Source of the DNA: Paramyrothecium sp. XJ0827
Taxonomy: Eukaryota; Ascomycota; Sordariomycetes; Hypocreales; Stachybotryaceae
DNA length: 64,000 nucleotides
Direction of reading: 5' to 3'
Assembly: GCA_020881915.1 (NCBI GenBank)
Contig: JAJFPB010000003.1
Span: forward strand, 248,001-312,000
Part shown: piece by piece, positions 36,601 to 47,431 of the stretch
How the letters are laid out: each line of letters starts with the position of its first letter
How positions within the stretch are numbered: position 1 is the first letter of the stretch
Translations under genes and position numbers: made by a program
The notes under the pieces: model-generated
Databases searched by the model: none
Told to the model about the DNA's origin: nothing
The model's input: the letters and a program-made list of their open reading frames with translations, nothing else

Positions 36601-37721
36601 ATCGCTGTATTGGTCGCGCATGTACAGTAAAGCACTCGAGTCCGCGATGCCGGTAAATGTAAGGTTTCTAGCGGATGTGAAACCGTCGTTTTTGTTTCCA
36701 GTGTCAGAAGCAGGTTCTAGAGTGGGCGGTGGGAGATTCCTTGCTGGAAGATACGTCAACATGTAAGCCGTCGACATGGCGGTTTCCTGATCCATCTAGA
36801 GCTCCAGAAATTAGTCAGAATCCTTTCGACCAGTGAATGTTCTTGGCCATTATCTGCCCTTGCCTGAATTAGGAAACAAAAGGGGGAGAGAAAAACACAG
36901 CAAAACATGCTAGGGAAAGGGAATTGGATAAACATTTTTATACTTACAAAGACTGCTGACGCGGTAATGCTATTTGGCCCTTCATTGAGAATGGCAGTCA
37001 AAACGAACTGTCCATGTTCATCGGCCCAACCCCCGTCTCGCTGAATTCCGTTCACATAAAGCTTTATTTGCTGTAATGGTGCTCCCACGCCTGTAATGAA
37101 TGCTCTTCCAGTATTTGTAAGTCCTCTGAAAACGTTTCTCCCGTTGTCGTATCCACGGGCGGGTGCAATATCGGTTGGTGGACCAAAGTTGCTTATCCAA
37201 AGGCTGAAACCCGCCCAGTTGTTCCCCGCCGGCTCTGGGAGAGACACCCAAAAGGACAAGCTGTATTTTATTCCCGGTGTTGTGTTCAAAACTTGTGAGA
37301 GGCAGTCGGAAGAACCAGTCTGGGCGTCACAAAACCCGTTACTCCACCACCGGCCAGAACCGCTTTGCACATAACCTCTTTTGGCGCAGGGTCCGGTGCT
37401 GCCTACGAGGAGCCAAGGTGAGAGCGACCTCGACCCGCATTCGCCGCTATATGCCACGTTCTCAAAATCGCCGTTTCCAAGAAGTTCCCGTCCGTCTGGA
37501 TCCTTGACACTAAAGTCGTCAAAGACCCATAAACCGTTATCATTGCGGGTCAAGAGGTAGAGGAGAGTCCTGTCTGTCTCTGGCGTAAATGAAGTAGCGT
37601 ACAGCTGAAAACTGGATGTGCGGACTTGAGATGCACCTTGCTCGAATAGGAGTACTGGATATGCTGCAAGGACACTAGAGCAGGCCTGCAGAGCAAGTAC
37701 GAGGAGCTGGAAACGTCTCAT
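33638..37721 (-). CDS. Large adhesin-like cell-surface protein with Ig-like repeats and a GPI-type tail
   Basis: Likely wall or surface adhesin. Exon 1 (37721-36948) encodes a signal peptide (LLVLALQACSSVLA), then a carbohydrate-binding-like beta domain with LLGNGDFE. Exon 2 (36795-34764) joins in phase and holds two or three beta-sandwich repeats of bacterial Ig-like type (for example PTFTGTTIAGAIITIYDAAG), then a long Ser/Thr-rich stalk and a Cys-containing globular part. Exon 3 starts at 34618. The C-terminal end reads SVMSGMKVLAGAMAMLLVLVM, a GPI-type signal, but it is in another frame from about 33930. The gap is closed either by a very short 37-nt intron with a poor GTCCTG donor or by a one-base frameshift; otherwise the protein stops at 33921. 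Size is about 1,220-1,280 residues. Confidence 0.75.
36859..36954. repeat. Copy B of a ~90-96 bp dispersed repeat, inside an intron
   Basis: It covers most of the first intron of the adhesin-like gene (36796-36947, 152 nt, longer than other introns here) and a few bases of exon. It shares end landmarks and a purine-rich block with 14888-14977. On the gene strand the repeat carries the donor GTAAGT. Confidence 0.45.
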
Positions 37722-38416
37722 GATTGCAGCAGAGATTTCTTCGCCAGTGGTTGCTCCTATCCGTAAGGCGACAAGAGATGAGAGCGAGAAGGTGACTATG
37801 TGTTGAGTATGCAGAGTCTTGAAAGCAAATGAGAATTGTGCATACGGGTCTCGTATATGTCTTTGTGCTGGCTAAAGTAATGATTTAGCTACTATTGGAA
37901 ACCCTGTCGCTCCATGTATTAAAATCATGCTTGGAAACCGGGCCGTTCCCGGCTTGAGACATTTTGGTGTCTCGAATGAGCAACCTCTTGAGAAATCCGA
38001 AAGCAGGCTTTCCAGCCTGTGAATTGTGGGTGAGGAAGTAGACTGAGACACTGGTCACTCATTTTCTCTACAAGCTGCCAGTAGCTCCCATTGCGGAAAG
38101 GGGCATTCCTTGTCTGACTTGACCTGCCGTTACCATTCAATTCTGACATTATCGCAAATTCATACGGACTCGATCCGCCTCTTGATAGTCTATGTGAAAA
38201 GGGGGTGTCTCAACCAGAACCCGGTCATCGTCGTTCGACTCGTCTCCATTTATGCGAGGCACTCACGGTTATCTTGTACCTTCCGGCTGGTGCGTACTCT
38301 CCGTTGTCTAACCCGCCGTCCCAAATATCACGGACTCCCCCTTTAGCATTCCACAAGCTCGGATTTCCGGCCATTTTTCCAAGGCTCCTGATGACTTGAT
38401 TCGTTGTTGAATTAAA
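37722..38416. promoter_or_regulatory. Upstream region of the adhesin-like gene
   Basis: About 700 bp before a minus-strand start codon. It should contain the promoter; I see no distinct element and no gene. Confidence 0.35.
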
Positions 38417-39470
38417 TCATGTGGTTGGCGGCACGACATCAGCAAGGATCTTGGAAGACCCCCACTGGAGTTCGTACACTAGTCTCGGCAACTCATACTT
38501 GGACTTGTCAACAGCCTTGTGTTTCGGAGGCAAAGTGAAGGACGTGTTCGCCGGTAGAGAGAGGGCGAGTTGCTTGGAGTTCCCAAGCCAAACATCCCCC
38601 TTCCCAATCGGAGTCGCACTGCGAAGCGAACCGGCAAGACCCTGATATGGCGCCGATAGCGAGGAACCATCGGAGCCATTGACGGCGATATAACCAGACC
38701 AAAGGGGGAAGCGAGCGTAGTTTATACCCATGGGAGGCAGGGCCGTAACGAAAATTGTCGCTGATTCTCTTGCCCCAACCGTGACTGTGGGCTGGCTGAA
38801 ATTGAGCTCAGCACGAGCATTTGACTCGTCCATTGGAAAATCAGATGAAGCAAGGTTGTCATCCAATGCGAAAACGCTATGCGTGGGTATATGCGCAATC
38901 TCATAAGTGGCTTCCTCATCCCGCATACTCAGCAGGGCTAAATTACAGATCCTGACACGCTCATCCCCATCTCCGAAGCTCAGACTGGCAGGATCAAGGA
39001 TGGTGGTAGCAAAGGCGGCATCATAGACCTGCATCAGGCCAGCGCCTTGCTGAGTCGGCGGTGCTAATCAATCCACCCACTCATAAGGGTAGTAGAGCTG
39101 GACTTTCGCGGTTGCCGAAAACAGGCCTGCCATCAACTTATTATCGAGCTTGCCTCTGGCCTGAGTGACCAGAGCAAAGGCGGCGGCAGCGAGGGGGCAT
39201 GCCATCGAGGTGCCAGAGCAGACGCCATAGCCACCTAGATTGATGGGTAGGGTAGATAAAATGTAGCGTCCCAGGGCACCAAACTCCGGCTTCGAGGTTA
39301 TTTCATACGTCGGTCCCAGCTATTGAACTCGCTCGGTGCACCTCCAGACACATCGTTGGGTACCTCTATAATGACGAGCTTCGCTTTCTGGAAGAAGACC
39401 ATCTCCACTGAAACTTCGAGGCCCGCTTCCATGGACTGAATCAATATTACAGCAACCTCTTACGGGACAA
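38417..39470 (-). pseudogene. C-terminal part of a subtilisin-like (S8) protease, disabled
   Basis: Remnant of a large secreted serine protease (minor extracellular protease/Vpr-like). The catalytic-serine motif YGVCSGTSMACPLAAAAFAL is intact near 39180-39230, and the downstream QQGAGLMQVYDAAFATT and C-terminal beta domain run to the stop at 38417. The upstream part with the catalytic Asp and His is missing. Two breaks are seen: a one-base loss near 39312-39318, between EFNSW and PTYEITSKPEFG, and an in-frame TGA near 39068 just before LAPPTQQGAG. The upstream border lies close to the start of the ankyrin ORF on the other strand. Confidence 0.85.
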
Positions 39471-39670
39471 GAACTGCTGCTCTTATTTGTGGCAGAAAAG
39501 TGAGGTTGAATCGCTCGCTCTGAGGGCTTCCGAATAGCCGATGAAGAAGCGGCTACCTTTATCCATCACGTGTTGAGCGTGCTCCTCCCAGGTACAACCA
39601 CTCGCATGAGAACGTTTATATTACTAAGATCTGGCGTGTCATCTGGCAAGGGTCGTAAGCATCTCGATCG

Positions 39671-41774
39671 TTGCTTGTATCCTGGAAGGACTCCCTGAAC
39701 ACGGACGGGCTTCGATGGGCTTTTCAGAGTTCCCATGGCTCCCTAATCCTCCTGGTCCTGCAGGGGGAGTTCCGTGAGGACCAGATTAGCCAAGGGGTGA
39801 CTCAATTCGTTGAATCGCAGTCTTCAGACCTCCAAGCCCATTCCATCATACTTGGCAGTATTTTGGAGCATCTTGTCAACCATGGAAAAATATCAAAAAA
39901 GGTGTTTGTCATGCTAGTCCGCAACGGGGCTCGCCTTCAGGAGCGCTCTACCGATGGCGGGTTGAAGTCGGTTCTGGCACCCGCAATCGAAAAAGTAAGC
40001 CAGATGGATGGCCTGCTTGGGGACAAACTAATATTCGTAGACCTACTACTCCGTGCTGGTGCGGCTCCCCTCCCAGGTCTGTACAGCGCCATCAAGATTG
40101 GATGGTATTCCGCCGCCAAAGCGCTTCTTGCAGCCGCTCACCCGGTATCTCAGGAGGATTTGTCGAATCTCTTGTCAACAGCAGTCCAGAAGTCCGACAT
40201 GGACATTGTAAAGGCTCTTCTACTAGCAGGAGCGCGACCGGATTCACCTAGCAAGAGAGAAGAGGGCTTGATGCAGCTAGCTGTGCGCCCTGGACGCCCG
40301 GAAATGATTGTTTTTCTGATCGAGCATGGCGCGCCATTTGACGCTCGTGGGCCGGTGGATGCCCACCCTCTGATAGAGATGATACGAAATGGCTTCTTGG
40401 AGACGGCCGTCGCTGTGCTCAAGAAAGCAAGAGAAACCCCTCCGCAATCCACGCTCACTGCCGCGTTACACGACGCCGCCAGGTTGGGGACAGGCGCATG
40501 TTGTGCAGAGCTTATACAACAACTCTTGGATACTGGGGCTGAGCTTGACCGACCGCTGACGGGCAGCTCCTATACACCTCTTGCAGAAGCTGTCGTCAGG
40601 AACAACATTTTTGCTACGAGATGCTTTCTACAAAACGGGGCATCCACCAACATAACATTTGGTCCGAACGCTGCACCAGCCTTGGCCCTTGCGTGCCAGA
40701 AGCGCTTTCATGAGATCGACAACATGCTCGTCAAACACGGCGTAGACATCAACGCCAAGGGCACGGAGGGGTTGACCGCTCTACACTACGCGGTTGCAGG
40801 GGGAGGCTCAAGCATCGTAAAGATGCTGCTGGAAGCAGGGGCAGATCCGAACGCGGTGTCGCTGGGCGGAGTCAGGGGGATTAACCAGGCTGTTGACATA
40901 GCGAACGAAAACATCCTCTCTGTGCTGCTTGAGCACGGAGCGAGCCTCGACAGCATCCCTAGCCTAGGCGACGTCGTCTCCCACCCACTGCTTCGCGCTT
41001 GCTCATTGATTAGAGAGCCTGTACTTCAAGCATCTACCCCGGGTTTCGCAGAGCGAGATCGGGTAATTCAACGACTGTTGAGCGGGTAAGAATCGACAAA
41101 TGGGCTAGAGCCAACGTATCAGATCGCGTCAAGAGATCTAAGCAATGATGCAACCCAATTATTTGTACAACAGGGGCTAGATCTCCATTCTCCCTCATTT
41201 CTTGCGTCACCAGAGCATCACCCTCTAGTTGAAGCCGTTCGGCGTGGAATGGTCGACATCATGAGAGCCTTGGCAGAACAGTCTCCTGTCAAGATACGGA
41301 GCCAAGGTCTCTGGGCTACGATCACATACGGCCCCCAGCACCTCAAGCAAGAAATTGTTGGGTGCCTCTTGAGCACTGGTGCAGATCCGAGATGTACCAC
41401 CCCGGGCTGGATCCACGACCGACGGGAGACGTTGCTTTTGACCGCGATCGAAAAGGCCACCGAAGATGTAGTCGTGGCCTTGAGCAAGGCGGGCACTCCA
41501 CTTGACGGTTGGATCGCGTGTTGAGTCACGTAACCCACTCTTGCTGGCTGCAAACTATGGTCGCTCGCATGCCTTCGCCGCAATGTGGGAGCAGCACGTT
41601 TCCGGATCTATATATGAGGGGGTAATGAGAGAACTGGTGCGAAATGTTGTTGGGCCACTAGAAACTCTGACAGAGGATGAGCGCTGGAGTATCATTGAGT
41701 CGGCACATAAACAAGTCGACTTCGAGGGGAGGGAGCTCATCCTTGCATGCGTGAAGAGTAACAAAGATAGCTAG
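39671..41774 (+). pseudogene. Ankyrin-repeat protein, truncated and frame-broken
   Basis: About 700 residues of ankyrin-type helix pairs, with clear repeats such as TALHYAVAGGGSSIVKMLLE and AGADPNAV. The open frame begins without an ATG (the first in-frame Met is at about 39911), so the N-terminus is missing. An in-frame TAA at 41087-41089 interrupts it, after which the same frame continues with ankyrin-like sequence to 41523. A frame shift near 41510 then leads into a final piece ending at 41774. In fungi such arrays are commonly the sensor part of larger STAND/NLR-like or ankyrin proteins, but no effector domain remains here. Confidence 0.8.
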
Positions 41775-42301
41775 AATCTGCTAGAGCTTCAAAGAGGTTC
41801 CCATATACACGGGGCGCAGTTGTCTTGTAGCACGGGCGTAGACATCTACGTGTTGTCTACATAGCTTAGGATCCATCTTCCGAATGCAGCTCCGGGTTAC
41901 AGAACCCCCTAGGCTACTCCACCACAGGTGCGCCAACAACTCCGATAAGTGTAACCATGTCGTGGCCCACCGTATAACGAGGTGTTGCATTAAGGAGGTG
42001 TGGAGGCAAGGTAATGCTCACCAGCTCGACGAGATGTCTTACGCTTGATAGAAAGATGTAGAGAGCAGCTTGTATATTCTGCACATTTCGTGTATAGCAT
42101 GGGATCTCTCATTGAGCACTCTTCATAAGATCGGCTGGTGCAGATGCTGGTCTGTTGGTTGTGGATGCCCGTTGGTAGGACACATTCGGGGCCAGACAGG
42201 TCAAGTTGAACGTGACACTTTGACAGCCTACTTTCTTCATTACTTAAGTCACCGAGATCTAAGACACGTCTTGATTTCTCTAGATTGTGTAAAGTATTCA
42301 G
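41775..42301. other. Spacer, nothing recognised
   Basis: No coding or repeat signal that I can support. Confidence 0.35.
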
Positions 42302-42420
42302 ATTCGTATTGCCATCATTGGCGGAGGGCTGGCAGGGGCCACGTTTGCGGATGCCCTTTGTCGCGTTACTGTGGCGTTGATGCAGGTATATCAGCAGACA
42401 TCCAGGGTTATCCGCTGTGC
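42302..42420 (+). pseudogene. N-terminal FAD-binding fragment of a monooxygenase
   Basis: The frame reads IRIAIIGGGLAGATFADAL, the GxGxxG dinucleotide-binding start of salicylate-hydroxylase-like FAD monooxygenases, followed after about 20 residues by the usual VYxxT-like strand. It then loses similarity. A splice-acceptor-like CAG precedes it directly. No catalytic middle follows. A C-terminal piece of the same family lies at 50567-51061. Confidence 0.62.
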
Positions 42421-42740
42421 ATCCAATTATTCTTACCGGCTATACAAGGCTCCGTGAGTGTCAATCCTCCTGGCATACAAACAAGGGATAAAAATTACAC
42501 TTCAACACACCCACTCCTTCTTACTTAGCTATTATTGGACGCCACTAACAACAATTCCAATGCATGATCAATCAGGGCGCCTAGGTGTTAACGACCTTCT
42601 TTATCTAGTAATCGCACTTTTGCTATATAAACTGGATTATACCTACTTAATACTAAGAGTAATTGACTGTCTATAATCTACGTATTCAACCTGCTGCCAT
42701 ATATCCATTAATCATTCTTCACCAAAACCACTCACGCAGT
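42421..42740 (+). promoter_or_regulatory. Upstream region of the GTPase/RING/patatin gene
   Basis: 320 bp before the ATG, A/T-rich, with TATATAAACTGG near 42625 as a TATA-like element. Nothing else stands out. Confidence 0.4.
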
Positions 42741-45700
42741 ATGTCCCACTCTTCGGCAAGAAGCTCTCAATTCTCGACAAGATCTACAATCAATGGAGCC
42801 GCGGAAGCCGCCGAGTGTCCTGAGGACGATGCCAATGACTTGATATCGGCTCTTGAAGAGATTGTAATCTCGACCGGTAGAGACAGAGGAGCCGAAGCTC
42901 TCGCTGCGGCGAAGGAGGCCATGCAAGCATGGCCTCGACCCAGTAAAGACTTGTATGTTACTGATACTGGTTGATATTTCGGTGATGATTGAACTGATGG
43001 AATTTCTTTTCGAAAAAGTGTTTTGGAACAGGCAAATAAGGCTAGGATGCGCCTATGCTGCCGTATCTGTGAAGGAACGGGTGAGCCGTCCAACTTCGTA
43101 TTGTGTAGCGGATGCGGATCACCTCAAGTTCCTGCGCATAAGTCATGCTTGGCATTGTCACCCCGACACAATGTAGGTAATGACGACGAAGAGATTCTAT
43201 ACGGTGAACCATGCCGCGAGTTCGATCTCGAGGAGTACATCTATACAGCCTATCTTCTAGACTCGAGGTTAATGGAGAAGGATAAGAGAGCACTCCACGC
43301 CGATGACGTTTGGTCGACTTGGCTCGCTGTTCCCCAAGAGCAGAATGGACGCTTTCCGCAGCTCTGGATATGGCCACGGCTACAGCAGCTCCTGACATCG
43401 GCACCCGAACGACCACCCCGTCAGTATCCTAGCTTAGTGTCTTTCGTTGGAGACACTGGCTCCGGTAAAAGTACAGTGATTCGGGCCATGATACGTCTGT
43501 TAGCACCTCAGGCTCACAAAGACTATCGAGTTCCGATCCCGGGGTCGTCCAGCGATGGGTTCGATTCAACAAGTAGCGATGTTCATCTTTTCGCAGACCC
43601 TGCCACCTCGTCGACGCAGGCCCCCCTCATGTTCGTAGGTTCGTATCACCCGCAATTTTAAGCCCACTTGACTGCATCTTGCTTGGTTTCCTGACCATCA
43701 ATAGACTGTGAAGGGTTTTCGGGCACCGATACACCTATTTCACGTCAAGTACTATCAAGCAACTATAAGCCAAAGTCCGAAATATCTCGTGCGTTGCAGG
43801 AGGCAACGCTTAGAGGAAATCCGACCGACAAACACAACTCCATAATGAACACATTATCAGACCACGCTGACACTGCCCAAAGCCGCGTCGATTTGAAATG
43901 GGGAAAGCTCGTGATTCCAATCGAGACTGCTGGTCCTAACCTTGCGCGCAAAGCTCCTGGCCAAGTGGATTCAGCAACCCGTACGACAGTCGTAAAAAAT
44001 CTTTACCCGAGACTTTTGTATGCATTCTCTGATGTTGTTTGTTTTGTAACGACCAACTCTAGGTGAGTTTTCTTGATGGTGGTTCCCCTATTGCTTTAAT
44101 GCGCCAATGAAGGCTGTGCTAACAGACTCAGGGCGGCACAAAGCATCCTCGAAGAAATGTTTCTTTGGGCAAAGGATGGCCATGACAAAACCCTGAACCA
44201 GCGTGTCCGTCCCGGTCTTATCATTGTTCTTAACAAGATGGCCCAGGATTCTCATGACAATCTCGCCGACAGCTCGGTGGCGACACACCGATTGCTGAAT
44301 AGTTTTCAGAAGTCAAGGCGGTTCAGCGATTTACAAGCCAAGTGGGCAAGAAGAGGTCGACATGTCAAGACTGCTGAAGACTTGATAAATTGCTACTACG
44401 ACTCGTTCCGGGTTATATCGATTCCTCAACACACACGAGAGCCGGCCATCGCGAAACAGGTATCGGGCCAAATCAAGGCACTCTACGGTCACATTGGAGA
44501 AATGTCGCAACAAATACGAGCCAAAAAGCTATCGATGAACATAGATTTGGACGTGCCAAGTCTTCAAGCGTACCTACATCAGTCTATCAAAGCCCTAGGG
44601 ACTGATTACCAGAACTCTCTTGACTTTCACCTACTTTCAGAAGGTGATTCACCCCTACCGAGGCGGTTTAGTGAGCATCTAGTCCAGCTCATGTCAAATA
44701 TGGTCAAGCTACGGAACCTTGACAGCACCGACGCCATAGGCGGTGAGGCTGAGCTGGTGCTACAGATGGTTCCGTACATCGCTGCCTGTATCGTCGCGCA
44801 GATACGCAGATCAAGCAAACAAGGTGAATATGGCCCCCTGCCTCCATTTACAAGTTTCCATTCGTATCCCGTTTTCTTAGCTGACCTTGGATCTCTATTA
44901 GATGACATACAAAAGCAAAAAGACACATTAATCGAGGAGGCACGCCGAGGTCTTGAACAATTTCGAAACAAACACTGGCGCTGTGAAGCTAAGAGCTCGA
45001 CGGGTCGTTGGAGATGCAAGAACTACTTGAATGGTCATGAAAAAGGGCATCAGTTCCTTCCTAGTCCACACCAACGCCTCAATTTAGAAGGCTCAGATCA
45101 AGACTTGGAGATTGGTCAATACATAAGCTCTTTCAACCCCGACGACTTCGCAGAGAGCTTATGGTATGAGGTTGCCAATCTCCACACCAGGAGCTATTCG
45201 TTTGAGAGGCTGGCCTTGACTGCCACGGCAAGCGGCGTAAAAAACACGACGGGGCAGAGAACTTGCCTCGTCTGTCTGTCCAATACACCAACAAATATGT
45301 TGCCCTGCCGACCGAAGCAGCATGGCATTTGCGAAGGATGCATCCGTAGATACAACGGATCCACGGGGGAGGAGTCAATTTTGCAAATCACCTCTTGTCC
45401 ACTAGGCTGCTCTTTGACAACAACGCCTTGGAGTATTCGCCTCAAGCCTAGGACAGCTGGAGCTCGAATTCTGTCTCTAGATGGGTAGTGCTCCTCCTCC
45501 CCTCAACTTCAGTCCACTTGTGCATGCGGCTAATCAATGCCCCAGAGGAGGAATTCGTGGAATAGTAGAGCTAGCCATGTTGAATGAGATTGAGAAAGCT
45601 GTCGGCTACGGGATTCGTATCCAAGAACTCTTCGATCTTGTCATCGGAACCAGTACTGGTAAGCACTTTTCTTGTTCCCCTTTCGAGCCGGCACCTTACC

Positions 45701-47241
45701 TACCCGAGCCAGGGTCGAGGCGCTGAGAATTTTTCTATTATGACCAGGTGGGATCATCGCATTGGGTGTCTTTGAGAAGGGTTGGTCGCTCAACGACTCC
45801 GAGAGACATTTTATGACGTTGGCGGAGGAGGCATTCTCGCTCCGCAAAGCACTGGCTGTGCCCGTTCTCTCCAAGTTCGCCGAACCCTTTTGCGACTTCA
45901 AGTACAAAAGCGCTGGGATAAACACCGCTCTGCAGAAATCTTTGGGTCAAGACCCTCTGTTTGGCCAAGTGAGCACCAGTGTCAAACCCGGAGACCGTGT
46001 CAAGGTCGGGGTGATCACGTGCCAAGAGGGAAGGCTCCAGCCATGTCTTGTAGCGAATTACTCTCGCAACCCTCTCGCAAGGTTGAAAGACGGAAGACAG
46101 GCTTGTAAGTCGTCATTCTAATATCTTTTCTTGGCAGTCATAGCGTATGGAAACAGGAAGATGGCTGGTTCCTGGCAACTCGCTGGTCGCTGACTATGGA
46201 AAAGATGACTGCCTTCAACGAGAAGACGAACAAGGGCGAGATTTCACAACCTGGCAAGCGTAAGTAAGCGCCATGAATGCTCTCTGGTCTTCTGTAGTGT
46301 CTTGTCTCCTTAATCAGTTCCGTTTAGACATTACTAATGCATTAATGTTGTGCAGTGCTCGTGCGACCTCCGCCGCTCAGACACTCTTCAAGCCCTACCT
46401 CCACGAGCCAACCAAAGTAACGTATGTCGATGGAGCCGTCGTCTGCAACAATCCAATCCGCATTCTTCTTGAGGAAGAGAAACGAATCTGGGATTCTAAC
46501 AAGCAACCGGACATTGTCCTCTCAATCGGTACCGGTATCCTGGTAAACAAGGAGGGCATCGTCAAAACCAGAAAAAGCGAGCACGTTGAGAATTTGAAGA
46601 ATCTGCTACCAAAGGGCATTAAGAAGAAGATTGAGACGGGCCTCGACATGGTCCAAGCGACCCTGGACTGTCACCGAGAATGGAATGAGTTCACTCGCGG
46701 TCAAACAACTTCTCTTCGACAAAACTGTCACCGTCTTGACATTGGTCTCGTTAACAAGCCACCACGGCTCGACGACTTCCATCAACTCTGGCCACTTAGC
46801 AATAAAGTCCGGACCTACACCATGTCCAAGCCAGAGCCCAAGGGAGTGCCGTACCTCGAGCATGGATACAGCTGCGCACGGGAGCACATTATAGCCGTGG
46901 CGAGACGACTTCGCGCCTCGCTCTTCTACCTGGCGCACGATGTGGGGCCAGAAACCACGAAAGGGGTCTTCCTCAGCACGATGCACTGCCGCTTGATGCC
47001 CAACTCAGAGGGCGCAAATTCATTACTTGCGAACAAGCCGCAGTTCCGGCTACGCGAGATTGGAGCTAACAACGATGAGGTCATAAGACATCTAGTGCTC
47101 GACGGTTTCGATCAGAAGACGCTGGCGAGCCCGGTCAGGCTGGATATTTCTGAAGGCCGGTATAAAAGAATTATCGAGGTGCAGTTTCCGCGGCGCGAGG
47201 GGATATGGGAACCTATTGGGGGGTTCTCGTCGACTACCTAA
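42741..47241 (+). CDS. Fusion of GTPase-like P-loop domain, RING-like finger and patatin phospholipase
   Basis: Eight exons (42741-42952, 43046-43638, 43705-44062, 44132-45484, 45546-45658, 45748-46104, 46205-46259, 46356-47241) join to 3927 nt, 1308 residues, in one clean frame. Order: a Cys-rich ribbon (CCRICEG...CSGCG, about 76-100); a P-loop GDTGSGKST (206-214) with DxxG-type DCEG (269-272) and an NKMAQD motif near 422, together pointing to a GTPase-like fold; a helical middle; a RING-like finger starting CLVCLSNTP (about 766-810); and a C-terminal patatin domain with oxyanion GGGIRG (about 839-844), nucleophile Ser875 in GTSTGG and catalytic Asp1039 in DGA. Patatins hydrolyse acyl esters of membrane lipids. 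A nucleotide switch fused to a lipase suggests a regulated membrane-attacking effector. The P-loop family assignment is less certain than the patatin. The donor of intron 2 (GTTCGT) is slightly unusual. Confidence 0.9.
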
Positions 47242-47351
47242 TTCCGTTTATACCTACCCCCCTCATCTAGGACATCAAACAGTTCGATATGAGGCCTATC
47301 GTAGTCTTCACCACAAAAAAATAAGAGGACCGATCCGAAGATCAGTCGTAT
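47242..47351. other. 3' flank of the fusion gene
   Basis: Short spacer that includes an A7 run at about 47313-47320, on the minus strand the T-rich Pol III terminator of the tRNA at 47352. Confidence 0.5.
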
Positions 47352-47431
47352 GAGGGACACCGGATTTGAACCGGTAACCTTCAGGAGATTCCGAGCTGGA
47401 ATCTGACGCGCTACCGTTGCGCCAGCCCCCC
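47352..47431 (-). tRNA. tRNA-Trp (CCA) with intron, copy 1
   Basis: Folds as a cloverleaf on the minus strand. The acceptor stem GGGGGGC pairs with GTCCCTC (two G-U pairs) and A is the discriminator. The D stem is GCGC/GCGC and the T arm ACCGG-TTCAAAT-CCGGT. The loop reads TT-CCA-G, so the anticodon is CCA, with an intron of about 10 nt after position 37 (CTCGGAATCT). The A and B boxes (TGGCGCAACGG, GGTTCAAATCC) are good, and a T run follows. Confidence 0.88.
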
